A DNA stretch of 64,000 bases from Mesodorylaimus sp. YZB2_4 (lineage: Eukaryota > Nematoda > Enoplea > Dorylaimida > Dorylaimidae): assembly GCA_030248295.1 (NCBI GenBank), contig JASANH010001223.1:62001-126000 (forward strand), read 5' to 3'. Shown here piece by piece: positions 25,088-39,339 of the stretch. The notes under the pieces are model-generated. The model was not told the DNA's origin. It made no database searches and saw nothing but the letters and a program-made list of their open reading frames with translations. Position 1 is the stretch's first letter, and each line of letters begins with the position of its first letter. The translations under genes and the position numbers were made by a program.

Positions 25088-26394
25088 AACCACCTTCAGC
25101 TGCTATCAGAGTTTGTCTGATGTATTTTGCCACCTTTTTGAAATGAACCTGTGGCAATAAAAATTCTATCCCGTGCTCAGTCGCGGCAGAAGATGTAAAC
25201 AGATCAGATCAACAGACATGGTTCCTGAAACTGTGGACAAACGAATTTTACACTTTCCTCTCCGCACACTGTTTTTTGTGTAACATACTGCGGACAGAGC
25301 TGAAAAAGTCAATTTTACACCGCCTATGCAAAACTTGTTGTTTCATGACCTCGCACTGTCTCTGCATACTTTAGTCAAAATTATCAGTGACTGCCACCAC
25401 AAGGAAGCTTTACACTTCTCCCTTTGTGTACGTATACAAGTCGTTAGAGCTGTGATCTTTGCATGGAATGTATGGCATGCATATAGAATATCGTGAGGGA
25501 TGCATGGCATCGAACAGAAAATTGCTAATGGGTAACTATTTGCTGCAGAGCGGCCTTGCACTCCATATAGCATCTGCAAAAGGCAACTTTACACTGGCCC
25601 TTTTTGTAGCACCGCAACTTGCAGCACCCGTTTCGTACTACGCACTTTCATGTAACATAGTCCCCTCTCAATCCCTGCCAGACCAGCCCTGCATCACCTG
25701 CTCTTGCTCTCTTCCATTCGTCGTCCCTGACCTCGTCGCCCACTTCGTGCGTCAGCAGACCAAATATGGAGTGTAGGGCAGCTGAACAAGGTCCACCAAC
25801 ACGCTGCTGATCAAATACTTCTTTCGGGGGAGTTCGTGTGAATAAACATAGGGTTAGCCGACTTTAATTGGCACGCCACCTTCGACTCCTTTCTTACACA
25901 TACAAAGACCACGCACGATATCAGGACTGAGCACTTTGCTTTTTTATCATCCACGAACTATCGGGTGCGCATTCCGTCCGATCTTTTAGTGCAAGGCAGA
26001 TGGCGTGATTCCCGCGGCAAAAGCATACTTTCCCGCCGTTTTTTAAATTTAAATTTTGGCGGCACATTTCGATTACACAGTGCGAGGCAGATTGCGTGAT
26101 TCCCACAACATATGACACTTTCCCGCCAATTTTAAAATTTAATTTTGGCTCAAATGTATTTTTCACTATGTGTACAAAAAGGCTTTCCGTTTTCACAATA
26201 ATGGCAACTCCATGACCTCATCATCTTGAGGATGGTGAGAGTTCTTGACACCCACGCCCAGAGACTTCTCAAATCCTCACAAATCCCACTCTTCCACTCT
26301 CCACCGATAAAAATTTACATTTTTACAAAAGAATAGTTCCACACCTCCAAACACTGATCTAAACATTATTCAACCTCGGACTGCACAGCCCGCA
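25088..26394. other. No gene seen
   Basis: This is the 3' flank shared by the secreted-protein candidate (plus) and tubulin cofactor E (minus). Two imperfect copies of a GGCAGAT..GCGTGATTCCC unit with TTTCCCGCC occur at about 25990-26045 and 26083-26135. Nothing else was seen. Confidence 0.4.
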
Positions 26395-29300
26395 TCAAGC
26401 GGTAGTATTTACCAAAACACGATTTCCAGACTCTAACGAGTAAAAAACCAAATCTCGCAGCTCGTTTTCTAAAGGAACAATCACACCAGGCTAAAAATCA
26501 AGATGCATAAAATCTAAACGCATTTAATAATGGATGCGCTTACTCGTAAAGGACTCTCGTAGGCCAGTCGCATCCGACGCACATCGAGCGAATACAGTCG
26601 TCCAATCAGAGCTTTTAACTTTTGCACAGTCATACTGCCTGAAATTGTAGACTTTCAGACATAGCTGCCTCCACTCAACTACCTCAAAAAGCTAAAGAGG
26701 AGCTCACTAGAATAAGTCTATGGTGTGAGCATAGCCGGGTGGCAGCCGACAGGAATTATTATAAAATTAAATGGAAACATTTCCCGCCTTTTCAGATTTG
26801 AATTTAAAAATTTATTGAATTTTAGGCCGTTACAAAATTGCGTGACGCTCGTTTAATTTACACTTTCTCGAATCATATCTGTTGCTGACTAAGTGTATGT
26901 GTGTTCTCTTCACATCTTTTGTAGACTGACCACAGGGGTGTAATTTATTTTTAATGTATATTAGATGGATTGACATAACCAGAAACCCTTTCTATCACCT
27001 CGAGAAACTTTTAAATGCTCTATATTCGCGCCATTGAATTTATACAAAAAGATGCAAGATGTCTTATCTTGAAATTCCGAAATTCCTAAAACAAAGTGCG
27101 CTAATTTAAATTTTTACAGAAGTTCCAGCCACCATCGAAATATCAATTTCTTATCTTTTTAGCAATTACGATCCAAAATGCTGGGCAGTTTTAGATTCTT
27201 ATCCGCTTTCTATGAATTATCAGCTACACTCATAATTTGCACCATGTTAGTGCCAGGTCACAGAAGCAACAGATTGCACCGCCATTCATTCTGAAGGACC
27301 AGAAATTTAAAATTCCCGCCATTTGCTAGGGAGTCCAAGTTAAAATTACAGCACCTGCACGTAGATGCAGTCATAAGCACTCCTGTCTGGCCTATCCTGC
27401 ATTGCCAGTTGCTATATCACAGTCATATTAAGCACATTATGATGCAGTCATAAGCATAGACACCTGTGTAACCAGCGCACCCAGGCGGCGGGAGAAAAAA
27501 AAAAAAAAATTCAAAAAGGCAATTCACCACCCCCCCAAAAAAAAACCAAAAAAAAATTCCCCCACCCAAAAAAACCCCAAAATTAAACCCACATATCCTA
27601 TATTTTTTTTTAAACACACCCCCCCCCACACAAACAACACTCCCCCCCCCCCCCCCCCCCCAACAAAATTACACACTTTGTTCAAGCCAAACGGTTTTGC
27701 ACTTTCGGCAATTTTCAAATTTCCCGCCGCGTTTAACGCAATAAACGAAAACACTTACCAGGAACTTTCCTCGCCACTGGCTGTCTTCCAGGTACTTCGA
27801 TATTAAGGTCTGAAAACTCCAATCCTTATCACCAACCAACATAAAAGCCTTGACTGCTCACCCAAAATAGCATTCTTCAACACTCCAGTCTGCGTCACTT
27901 TCATTTCCCAGTCTTCTGGAGCTCCATAAACTGAAAAAAATACTTTTTCCTGCACATTTATCGCAAAAATTTGCAAGCCCCACCTCGACACAATTCATCA
28001 AATCTTGGATGTTGCTTCGCAAATTCATTTTTATCCATCTCTTTTTTTCGTCGACCAAAAAATTTCAAATAATCAATTTCGGCGCCTTTACGTTCTTGAG
28101 CTAAAATCTAAAAACAAAATCCTCGATCTATTTTATCAGCTTGCACTCTAATAATCAATGACCATACCGTTTCCCGATCCAAAACTTTCAAATTTTTCAT
28201 TCTAGCAATAACAAACTGGCGCGCAGTCGCTGAAGATAACTCGCTGGTCAAAAATGGATTGCCGTGAACGAGCAAATGTTCTAATGAAGGTAATTTATTC
28301 AATTCGTTAATACATCGCCACTAAAAAACAAAAATTCCTTTGGTAGACAATCTTTAAAAATTCCCTCCAAAAACATTTTCACTCTCCTAGCAATTTCATG
28401 CTATCATTCGAATGTCATTTGCAAGTGTGTGCTGTGCTGGAGATGCAATAACCCTTGTATCCCTTCAGGTTTTGGCACGGCTAAAAATCTGAATGAAGTT
28501 TATGCAGGGGTCTAGCTTGGGTTATTGAAAAATGGAATGGCGGGAAATTTAAATTTTGTTGTTATTTTATTTTTTCTCGTCAATTATTTTATTGTTTCTC
28601 GCCATCCCGTCCAGCCGATTTGTTTCTATGCGAGCACAGATGCTACACTGATCGCGAGCAACATCCTCTATGAGTATGAAAAACAATCAGAAATTTTCAC
28701 CGAAATATGCAGAGAGAGAAATGTGATTTTCCCTTACATTTTTGCTTTAAAGGTCAAATACTGAGACTGAACTGACATCTTATTGCGGCGAGACCGCGGC
28801 GAGATCACATTCAGAGCTCTATAGCTTCATTCAAACACCAGATATAAAAGAGCTTGAGAATACAAACTGGCGGCAAATTTGAAATCTTGAAGAGAACGGT
28901 TTTTGGTCGTGCCAAGCGGTATCATACCTTAAAACTTACAACCAGTATGCCGTTCAACACCTTCAGCCTTTCCAACGCTTTTATCTATCTACCGTATGTG
29001 AATACACAAATTCAATTTTTGAATTTCGCGCCATTAGGTTCTTAAAGTCCTTTGTAATGATATTCCTTCCAGTTAGAATTTAGTTGAATGAGCTCATTCG
29101 ATTCTGACTAGACTTGAAAAACCACATGTGCAGCATTCAGCTGTACATCGCATATACTGTACTGTCCATGCGGTCGCTGCATTCGAACTTTCAAAGCAAA
29201 ATCAACCTTTCGCCTCTTTTACCACTTGAAAATCCCAGAATTAAAGAGGACACGAATCTGCTGCATCACAAACAACTATGGACCCTCTAGTTATGTCCCA

Positions 29301-32300
29301 AAAAAGAAATACATGTTGCATCCCACCTTGCAACAGCATATTTTTTAAAATTCAAATTTGGCGCCATTTTTTGAGCAGCGCAGCGCATGACCGGCCACTG
29401 AATTATGAAAGCGCACTGTGCAATTTGACTTATCTCAATCTGTGCACTAAAACCGATGTTTCCCAAGCAATCAAACCAAATTGCTGCTACTGGGCGATTA
29501 TGGAGAAAATGAAATAGTCACACACCTAAAACGCAAAATATCCTAAAACTTCTTTTAAACTTACGTCTTTCAAAGCATTATTGCATAAATACAACGTTTT
29601 CAAAGCCGGAAAGGGTTGGGTGCCATCAACGACACTTTCTGATGGTAATTCCAAGTCAGTTAAACCCGTATTGCTTAAATTTAAAGTCTCCAACCTAAAA
29701 AACTTAAAAGCATACAAACTGCATTCCAAATTGAGTTATCAATTTACTGTTTCAAATTAGCCACTGTCCAAATACTAGATAAGAAAACGATTGGGTTGCT
29801 TTCCAAATCCAAAAATGACAAATATCGAAAATCGATTGCGTCGATTGATGCGATTCGATTTTTGCATAAACCAAGTTCACTCAAATTCGGAAAAAGAACG
29901 CATAAATTTTTTGCCTAAAAATGTTGATAATTGTAATTTGTAAAAATCAGGACAAAAACAGTAAACGAACATCGTTCCATTCCAGTTGACACTGGGTTAG
30001 AATCAATGAGGATATGCCGGAGAGAGGCTGCCGAATTTGATTTACGTCCAATGGATTGAAGAGGTTCACACTGAAAAAAGTTGTCATCATGGCTTGTTAG
30101 AGTGTCAAGTAACAGCGGTCATTGCTTGCTACACAAGCATGCTGTGTTCCATGTTAGAGCGTACAGGGCTACAGTAGAAATTGTGTATCAAGCAGCTTGA
30201 TTAGTACAGAGCGCGTAAGTCTTCCTGGGAAAAAGACTTCCCCGTAACCGACTTAGTATGCAAGGCTAACAAGTTACTTTTTTGGCGTCTAGAGAAGGCG
30301 TCGTTTGTATCATCAATGCGTGTAATGCAACTGCTGAACAAACCATTGATAAATCTTTGAAATGTACATATCTTACGAGTCCAGGCCCAAGAAAGAGAAC
30401 AATAAATCGACAGAGCTCTTCAGATAGCCAAGGTTAAACACAAGTATCTCGCGCATTCGGTATATATCTGCGATACATTTATGCGCGACTTGTCTAGCGA
30501 CCGCGTATACGATTTCGTTGCGGTCGCAAAAAGTCGCTGCCTCTGGCGTTGACGCATGTCTGCTTAACGGCTCGTTTATACTCGCTTCGCTGCCGCTGGC
30601 GTAGCGCGCAGCACACAGGGTAAAGTATAGTTTCGCGGGGTACTGTACTACGACTATGCGAACTGCCACCGAATGTCGTAGCGATGCAGCGGCGGACGCA
30701 GTATAAACGAGTCGGATTTGGGGTGCTGCCGCAGGGCCGCCGAGTTGTACTTATTGCACTAAGAAAAAAGTTAGTGCAAAAAATACGCGCTCGCGTACTG
30801 GCGGTCTCCTCTATGAGAATTCTTGACTTGGTTATCTCATTTTTAAATTTCAGCGACTTAGTTTGTCTGTTTTTAACAATTCTAGAATAGATATAAGTTT
30901 GATAGCATATTTTAATCGGCTGAAAGCGTGGCAAAATATAATTTCTATTCTCTTTTTCAACAGGAGAATTGGGGAATTGCATAATTTGAAATTTCAAGAG
31001 CGGCTGCTGCGAGAACGCTCATGATTTCTAAAATTTTAAATTTCTGAAAGCTTTAGATCATCGAAGGTAAGCTTCAATTTTTGCTGCGCCATGTTCTATG
31101 TATTCGTCATATAGGTGTGCTGTCTACGGACTCTATCCATGGCAAAGTCAGAATGAGAATGAGATGCCCGTTTAAGATACTGTAGGCACTGCAGAAAAAT
31201 CCTGTATGGTATTGCTATAGTGTACTGCAAACTCGTCAGTAATAGAATCAGAGCAGGAGGACAGTTCCTGCAAACTGCTTAGTTAAGCAATTTCATCGCT
31301 TTTTTATGCTTTTAGATTTCAACTACCTTCACTCAGCATTGAGGCGATCGATCACACTGTTGTTTCCTAACTGTAAGGAGCGAAGGAGTGATAACTCGTG
31401 CCGTAAATCCAAAAAACTTTTTCCGACGTCTTGCCCATAGAAATGGCACTCAAGACACTTTTGTGGAAGAACGTGACGGCAATGGTGATTGATGTTCAAA
31501 ACCTCCGTGTTTGGGTTCGAGATTGCGCATAACTGATCGCAATCTGGTAAATTATAAAATCCGTATGATACTCTCCAATTTTAGTAGCGATGTTAAAATG
31601 ACAATTGGAAAAGTTGAATAAAAAGCTGTCCGATATAGTCTGTTGTCAGTGCTGTAAGAATGGGGCATGTTGGTATTGTGGGTAGACACTCATTCGAGCT
31701 CATCCCCGGCTACTGTAGAAAATCGCGCACACAAGGCGAAAAAAGGGGTTTCCCGTTTTTAGCAGAGACAACTCTGTTCCGCCGCAGTATTCCGATTTCT
31801 ACGCGCGGACCTACGCGCTGAAGTATAAACATCTCCCTGCTGCGCTTGGCGACGCTGTGCGCGCTACGCCAGCCTCAGCGTGGCGAGTATGAACGAGCCT
31901 TAACAGGGTACAGATAGGAAATATGCTCGCACGGATCGCTCAGATACACGTCGCGCGCAAATACATGCGAAAATGTCATAAGTGTGGGCCATTGCATAAA
32001 CGCGGTAAGTCAAAAGTTGAACAAGCAGGGCAAAAATTATGACAGCGCGAATCCAAGGAAAATTAAGGATTTTTTCAGGCTTCTGTGAGACCCCTGCCTC
32101 GGCGATTGGATAACGACCCAGTGTGAAGATCAAGCGTACGACTTGCCGCGCAAACAAACTTGTGTAGCAGAGAGCTGTAACCAGCTGCACGAATCTTGAT
32201 ATTTTGCTGCACGAACAAGCAAACACGGGACCCAAAGTTTGCTACACAAGCTTATCGAGTATGTATATGTATGTTAAGCATGTTTGCGTGAGGGGCTAGA

Positions 32301-34870
32301 GGCCGTCCACAAAGAAAGGACTAACCTCAAATTCAAATAGACCAGTTTGGATAACTGATTACATATTCGCTCCACTTCTCTCCAATTCGACATGAGTGTG
32401 CGACACATGTGCAGTTCGACCACGTTCGGCAAGGACGAGGCAATGATCGATGTATCTTCGTCGGCACGACCCACTAGCGAATCGTCCAATATGATGTTTT
32501 GCAATCTTGCTAGTTGCCTGAAACGTGAGCGTCGGCGAGCGACTAAGGCTGAGCGATGTCTAAGGCTAAGACTATAAGGCCGGCGAGCGACTAAGCGATG
32601 TCAGCGAGCGACTAAGGCTTACTAGGTGCTGGGAATATAGATGACTTTCGGCAAAGCCTGAAACTGATCCAGCAGTCGGATCAGTTCAGTGGATACTCCC
32701 ATCGCTTCTGTGGATCAGTTCGGGGGGGGGGGCGATAATTTTCCAGAGCGGGAATATTTCCTAAGGGAGGGGGTCAAAAAACATTTTTGGTGACCTTCCT
32801 TAACGGATGGCCCCCCAGCATCGACCGATCCACTAATCCGCTGATACAAGGGGTCAATTGGTTCCCGATCCGATCCGACTGCTGGTTCAGTCGGATCGGC
32901 TGCTGAAATTTTTCGCTCTGTATCTGCTGAAGAATAAGGTGTGGCATACTATAATGAGAAAAACCCGTATTTTCTCCTCCAATCAGCATTCAATCCCACT
33001 TTAGGCTCTGCTTATCTACCCTATAGTATGCACTTTGGAGCAGACTGGAAGAAAGTGACAACGCAAAAACAGAGCAGGTTGGTGAGGACGCAGTGCAAAG
33101 TACGTCATCAACATCGATCTAAAATCTTTTGAAGCAGAACAGCCGGATCGCATCGGGATCAGGATCCAGGCCTGGGGTCGGATTGGTCGATTCTAGGATG
33201 GCCCCAATGCATTTCAGGATACTGATACCCATACACAGTACTACAACAGCGCTATTTTCAGCAGATGAATGGGGCCGAATCGTACCATTATTCAAGCCAC
33301 CCCCATGCCCTTGTGACGCTGGGTTAACCAATCTGTGGGAGTGCCACTTTACCACTACGACTCTTCTTCGCTACCTGCGACTTACAGTTCAGCACAATGC
33401 TACTGTACTTTTCCAGAGTTTCCGCTTGCGGGATTACAGACCCACCCTAGCAGACCAGCCAGAAAACTAAGCTCTCCACAGTGTAAAGGGGGAATGGAGT
33501 TGCCTAATATGAAGATGAGATCGACCTCGCTAGAACTTGCGATTAGGCCTGTCTGGCAAGATCCGCTGATTAGTGTGTGTGTGGAACATGTCTTCTTTGC
33601 TCCGTCCGTTCTACGCCAGCACACTCTTGCTTTTCAGGCTGGTACCTGTTCGACTCAGCAGTGTTACGTCTGAGCGTCATCGGTGCGGTCGAGTAAGTAA
33701 GCTCTTATCTATAAGACATTGGATCTTATAACAAGCGCCATTTTAGACCCTTCTCCTCTTTTTTAGTCTTCATTCATGCTTCATGGCTAATCCTGAAAGG
33801 CTAATCCCAATCTACACACAATTAAAAACCACCGTGTCGGAGGCCTCTTTTGACACCAATAGTGGCCATACAGCATTCCTTATACTCATGCCAAGGCTTC
33901 CCACCTGATCCAGTGAGCCCCCAGCAGCAGCCAACAGACACACTTCACCTTACCTCTGTTTCGTCGACACTTTCTGCATGCCCACGAATTCGATGGTCTT
34001 CGTCTCGCTCACGTGGATCACATCGAACTGATCGGACTGCGTAGGCGAGTACTTTTCTCTGACTGCTTCCATAAAGGTACACCCAAATTGGATCTTGCTC
34101 GGCCGAACGAAAGAGCCGCTCGTTGAATGACTAAAAAGAGGGACCATTCCGGACTCAGACAGAGCTGAGAAACTCTGAACAGCGATAGCAGCTGTTACCA
34201 TGTCACTGCGCAAACTGACCTGACTTTAGCCCGCTCCCTCTCATCGCTGCACCCGTTTAGAGTTTTACAAGATTAAAACTTCAGCGAACAAGGAAGCTCT
34301 ATCTGAAACAATATTTTACACACACACACACAAAATGCAAGAATAAACTCCCGATCTCCCACTGTCTGGACTGAATGCACAGCGAAAGATTTTATCCTGG
34401 CCCAAACTCGCGCACTCCACGTTCTGGCATGATCGAGTAAAATATAGTTTCAGTTATCAGTACCGTAACTGTTCACATTGTGAGAGGATTTTAAGATTGG
34501 CTAGCTGGAAATCCCTGTGTTTCAATCTTGAGGGCTTGAGACCCCTTAACAACAAAAAGTTGTCAACAGTGTGACAGGCATACCTTGCATGAAAGTATCG
34601 AATATTCTGGTAACTGCCATCGTGTTTTCCCCTCGATGGCTCATCCCAATCGATTCCCAGCCAAAGGCCTAGAAATCAATGATTCATCACAAAAACACGC
34701 CCATTCGCACGGCAACCCCCTCCAACTCAGGCGATTACAGATACTGTACCCTTAAATGGTGCCACTTCCCCAACGTAAGCAATCGTCCCACGTCCATCAT
34801 TCAACGAAATTCGACTTCCAATTGCGCATTTCGAGTCCACCTGATCTGATGAATATGGTGAACTGACCAT
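26395..34870 (-). CDS. TBCE: Tubulin-specific chaperone E
   Basis: Thirteen exons join without a frame break into 519 residues (human TBCE is about 527): 34750-34870, 34584-34668, 33954-34130, 32326-32517, 29971-30070, 29748-29914, 29565-29694, 28168-28320, 27984-28107, 27862-27930, 27759-27809, 26544-26638 and 26395-26490. The ATG at 34870 precedes a CAP-Gly domain (about residues 17-75; GRGTIAYVG, WLGIDWDEP, GKHDGSYQNIRYF) that binds alpha-tubulin. A leucine-rich repeat region follows (about 145-345; LETLNLSNTGLTDLEL, LPSLEHLLVHGNP). Then come the AEIDYLKFFG and YGAPEDWEMK motifs, and a C-terminal ubiquitin-like domain ending LRDLVFYSLESGNRVLV. The protein assembles and dismantles alpha/beta-tubulin with cofactors C and D in the cytosol. 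The intron between exons 9 and 10 is only 53 bases. Introns 4 and 11 carry repeat elements. The donor at the end of exon 5 is the least certain junction. Confidence 0.93.
27487..27661. repeat. Homopolymer-rich A/C tract
   Basis: Alternating runs of A and C end in about 20 consecutive C (27642-27661). The tract lies in TBCE intron 11. Long homopolymers of this kind are prone to assembly error, so its length is uncertain. Confidence 0.8.
30568..31899. mobile_element. TTAA-flanked TIR element in TBCE intron 4
   Basis: TTAA at 30564-30567 is followed by CGGCTCGTTTATACTCGC. The other side reads GCGAGTATGAACGAGCC and then TTAA at 31900-31903. TTAA target duplications are known from piggyBac and Kolobok families. 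A further AGTATAAACGAGTCGG at about 30700-30716 could instead mark the right end of a 150-base MITE inside it. The interior codes for nothing recognisable. The ends resemble those of the element at 35104-36647. Confidence 0.6.
32532..32620. repeat. GGCGAGCGACTAAG tandem repeat
   Basis: About four imperfect copies of a GCGAGCGACTAAGGC unit, alternating with GAGCGATGTC. The tract begins 15 bases upstream of the acceptor of TBCE exon 4 on the minus strand, so it lies in the 3' part of intron 3. Confidence 0.65.
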
Positions 34871-35103
34871 GTCGATCAGGTTTTTTGAAAATGATGAAAA
34901 ACCTGGAGCTTGCTTTCAGAAAAGACTTTAATTTTTTGCCAACAAATCACTAGATAAAAACCTTTTTATTTGAAAAAGAGCATCACCGGCCGACAGAGGA
35001 GTCAGCTGGCATCTATCGCTATAAAGTATTTCACCGCGACCTAACGTTAGCGCGACTTTTATTTAGAGCGTCACCGCTGTTTGCATTCAGTGCGCAACGT
35101 CTC
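34871..35103. other. TBCE 5' flank
   Basis: This should hold the promoter and 5' leader of TBCE. I see no convincing TATA box or other element. Confidence 0.3.
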
Positions 35104-36647
35104 AGGCCGATTTATACTAACGACGGCGACGGCGACGGCTATGGCGCACATAGGGTAAAAGTAAGTTTCAGGTAAACTGTAGCAATTCTTGGGCCGTCGA
35201 CGGTTTTTTTTGACGGCGACGGCAGCGGCGAAGTGTAAATTGCCAAAAAAGAATTGGCGGCGAGCAACTTTTCGCCGTCGTTGGGCGAGTCGACGGCGCG
35301 CCGTCGCGGCGAAGTCGGAGAAAAAGCAAACTTTTCTCTGGTTTCGCCGTCGATGTTTCAAGAATTCATTTCGAATCGATCTTGACATCAAAAATTCTTA
35401 CTTGTTGGATTTGAGGGCTTTAAATATCGGAGATTACGAATTTCGACATTAGAAAATTCCTCAGGTTACGTGAGTATAAAAATTTTCGTATTTTTGAAGA
35501 GTATTTTTCGCCGTCGCTTACGTGATGTTGGCTTAGAATTAAAGTTACTTTGCAAAGTTTAGACTCGAATTTTTAGATGAAGATTTGCTAGATTTAGAGA
35601 AGTAGGCTCAAAAATCTTTTGCCAGACCCGGGTTGTTATGGTTTTAACGATTTTTATGAATACCCAGTCATAGACGGGAATTTTGGTAGAAGTCTTTTCC
35701 TCCTATTGGGCCCTTCGGCGCTTTTGTCGTTTGGTCCCCAGGCGGAGGCTGGTATGAGGCTGGCTGGAGGCTAATATCAGCCTAAGCTTAATTCTTATAC
35801 CAAACTTAGCGTGAGCCTAAGCCAAGTATAAGTCTAAGCCGAAGTCATACGCCAGCCTAAGCCTAAGCCTAATACCAGCCTAAGCCTAATACCAGCCTAA
35901 GCTAAACCATGTTGGGGACCAAACAGCAAAAGTGCCGGCCGGTGCCTTAGTGGCTTCCTAGCTACCGTACATACTTTAGGGTTGGTGGAGCTGGAAGATA
36001 AACGGTGTCTTCAGCCAATGACATTCCTACGGTACTCTAATGTCCACGCATAACTTTTTAGGCATTTGGTCGTTCACGCGTTGGATCGTTTGAGAATACA
36101 TCAGGCTCATTGATCAAATAAGTGACAAGGATATTGACCAGGTCATGGAACGAGCAGGCATTCAGAAAATGTGTATCTGGAATAAATTGCAATGGGATAA
36201 TAATAAAGTTGCGATGATGTCTATCAGAAATGTCGATTAGTTAAAAAATCCATCATTTCTACGATCTAGCGAAGACTTTTTGACACGTCTGATTAAACAT
36301 GTTCAGCGAAAAACTTCTTTCAACTCTTAAAGTTTTAAACAGCAATGTCAAAACCAAAGTATCAGTTTCTCCCTTCGTCTAATCTATGCATCTTGGCGGT
36401 TACTTATTTCTCGAGTTTTAAGTTTGATATAGGTTTCTAGGTCTGATTTTGAAGTACATGGCGATGTCTGCTAAGGCCGCGTTGTCTAGTTACGCTCCGG
36501 CGCCGTTCGCCATTCCAGGTTCGCCGCTCGCCGTGCGCGGCGCCGGATCCGCGGCGCGAGTGTAGCGCAAGTCACTTATACTTTCAAGCGGCGCCGTCCG
36601 CCATCGCCGTCGCCGCCGCCGTCGCCGTCGCGAGTATAAATCGGCCT
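35104..36647. mobile_element. 1.5 kb TIR element with GACGGC-rich ends
   Basis: It begins AGGCCGATTTATACTAACG and ends CGCGAGTATAAATCGGCCT. Both ends continue into CGACGGCGACGG-type repeats. No target duplication is clear. No transposase frame is present; the frames in the GACGGC tract are compositional. The first 150 or so bases recur inverted at 41272-41421. A TTAGGC-bearing MITE (35717-35936) is inserted inside. Confidence 0.65.
35717..35936. mobile_element. MITE with internal GCCTAA repeats
   Basis: The terminal inverted repeats are GGCGCTTTTGTCGTTTGG at the left and CCAAACAGCAAAAGTGCC at the right. The interior is made of GCCTAAG/GCCTAATACCA units. It is the inverted counterpart of the copy at 60219-60405. 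Confidence 0.75.
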
Positions 36648-37717
36648 TCATCGTCAGTATTCCTGAGCGAAGAAAGGCTATCGCTATTTTAATCGCGCGC
36701 CATCACGCCAATCCCACTGTAGAAAACAGGAAAACCAATTGATGCTCAGGTACATGTACTCTTACTCGAACTGGCGCCAACTTAGAAAACCTGCCTGCAG
36801 ATAATTGTTGCAAAAGAGATAAATGAACGCCGTGTTTGACCTCCTGGAGTTGCGATTACGGTTCTTGCTCTGTATACACTAAGCCGGAGATCAGAAAAAT
36901 TTTGAAGCGAATAAGCTGCGCAAAAAATGCGTGAAATAGATTCATGTGCACTATCTGCCCAAACACACATTCTCTCCTAGGCTTGGATACTGATCCAGGG
37001 CTGGATCAATTCGGTCCTGATCCAGCTGATGCGACAGTCGAATTGGATAGAACTGATCCAACCTTCGTACATGCAACATTTTGCTTCCATAATCCAGAAG
37101 AAGACTGGAGCGCCCCTTTTACCGCGTCCCCCAACTAGCCTGTCTCATACAAGCCCGTCCAACAGTTGTGTCACCAATCCTACCGAACGGACAGATGGAC
37201 CAAGAGACGTAAATATGGACTCAGGTGATGATGAGTACGTTTTATGAAATTTTCTTTCCTCAGCCTTCTCAAAAATCCTTCAAACAAAGGACTGAAGACA
37301 AGTGAAACGAAGCCCAGAGCGTTGACTGCTTGCCTCACCACAAAAGACCCATGATTTACGTATGGTACACACGATGTTCGTAGTGTACGATTTGATTATG
37401 GAATCGCGACTGCTCGTGAGGTGGCACAGCCATGTGGCACGCATGGACCTGCGTAGACTCAGAATCCTATCCGACGGTAAAACTAATCGTAAGTCTGGAG
37501 AAAAACGATCGCTCGGCAGACCATAGAAACAATGGCTCAAATCTCCAAGAGATGAGATGCAGAGACACAGCAGATAAGAAAATTGCGGGGAAACGGGCCG
37601 CTCCCGAGGCGGGCTCAAACACTACGAAAACCACGATCATGTCCACAATTTACTGTAGATATCACAGTTATACGCATTTCCTCAGCCATCAAGGAGTCGT
37701 AACCGCAATTAGGTTAA
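36648..37717. other. No gene seen
   Basis: Short frames only. At about 36965-37065 there is a cluster of GGATC/GATCCA motifs like those at 32650-32900, apparently a dispersed low-complexity family. Confidence 0.4.
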
Positions 37718-39339
37718 GACGTCGAGAAAGGTTTCTCGTTGAGCCTTTTTTCTATCGAATGGCACTGGTGAGACAGGTTTTTCAAAAGGTCAAGGTACAG
37801 ATTAGCAAAGGTGTCCTTCCTCTGACGTGAGTGCTATTTTGTGCACAGAGACTACGGGAAAGAGGAGGCAGTTACAACATCTTTTGGTAGCCCTGGTAAG
37901 CGCTTTGCACGCGTTTGATTCTGTGCTTGGGGCCGGATAAAACTGTTTCGTCTCTTGTCTCCAATCACACTCTAATCAAGTCACTCCCACTGCTACAAGG
38001 CGACAAAAGAGAAAAGAAGTGGACACAGTCTCAAATTATCAGCCATCCACACTTGCCCGCACAAGGCACCAACCAGGCTAGCAGCATAAAACTGCCTAGC
38101 AGAGGCGCCTAACTGAACGCATCGCATCGAACTATGCGTATTTTTGCCTCAGCGGACTCCAAGCTAGATCCTTGCATTTGAGTATATACTTTCCAAGAAG
38201 AATTTCTGGTAGCTCCTTTCGCGAAGTGCGCGATTTATACGAGGAGGCGGCGTCTCGCCTGCTGCATAATGCCAGAAAATGAAGCTGTACACTTCTAAGT
38301 GATATGCGATTTGGTATCGTGCATGCTGGCGGTGTGTTTTTCTCTGTTGACCTGAATGGCCTGTTCATCTCGCTTCTCTTGATAAGGCACCAAACTCGGA
38401 GCGTTGTCGCCTCCCTATCTCTATATCTCGCGACAGCTCCCTTGAAGCTCCTCTCTTACGATGAAGCTTTTCTCAACCCAGCCTCTTACCTGTGCCATGG
38501 TTACTGTGATGTGCATGCATCAGTGCTGCCAAATCAAAATAGGCAGCTGTATAACAAGCTAAAATCCTGTCAGCTAGATGGAAAAAGTCGAAGCGAAATG
38601 TTGTCATGGTGTTCAATGCTCGACTGGCAAGAATCAAGCGTAATAAGCCTTTACAGCTGACATGTGCAAATCAGCATTGTCCGAGCCAGATTTTTAAGCC
38701 CCGGAGCTCATCCTGCAAGAAAAATCGAAACCTTTCCGAAAACGGACGATATTATACTAGATGCTTAATAGATATTAGAAGAGGAGATTAAGGAAATCTA
38801 TAGAAGCATGTTCCTGACAGCGAAAAGTTATTAATCTGTTTTCGAATATTGAAAAATGCTTTCGCCTTAATTCCCATTTCGTGAACCAGAGCTGGCAAGT
38901 TGACAAGCAAACCATCCGCACACTTCGATTTTGTACTCTGCTGGCCTTCAAGATCGCGCGCGCGGCCATTTGCCAAAGCAAAAACTCGAGCGCTATTTTT
39001 CTAAGCTCTGTTGGAGTTTCTGTAGTTTCCTATAACAATTTTTCACAGGTTTTTTTTTGAATTGACATTGAATTGAATTCATGACTACAAGCGATTTTTT
39101 TGCGTCTTTCGCGAAAGCTATGAACCTCCTCTATTACGTCGTCGAGTTTTGGGGGCTCTTACTCGCGTACTATTTAGGAAGCACAGTACAAAGTAGCATT
39201 CAATTTTTGTTGTTCTACTGCCCGTATTACCCAAAATATGATACAATACCAACACTGTAGCAAACGACGAATTGAAAAGAATAATCTGCTTCGCTCAATT
39301 AAAACAAAAACAGCTGCCAAGCTGCTGACATCACTATCG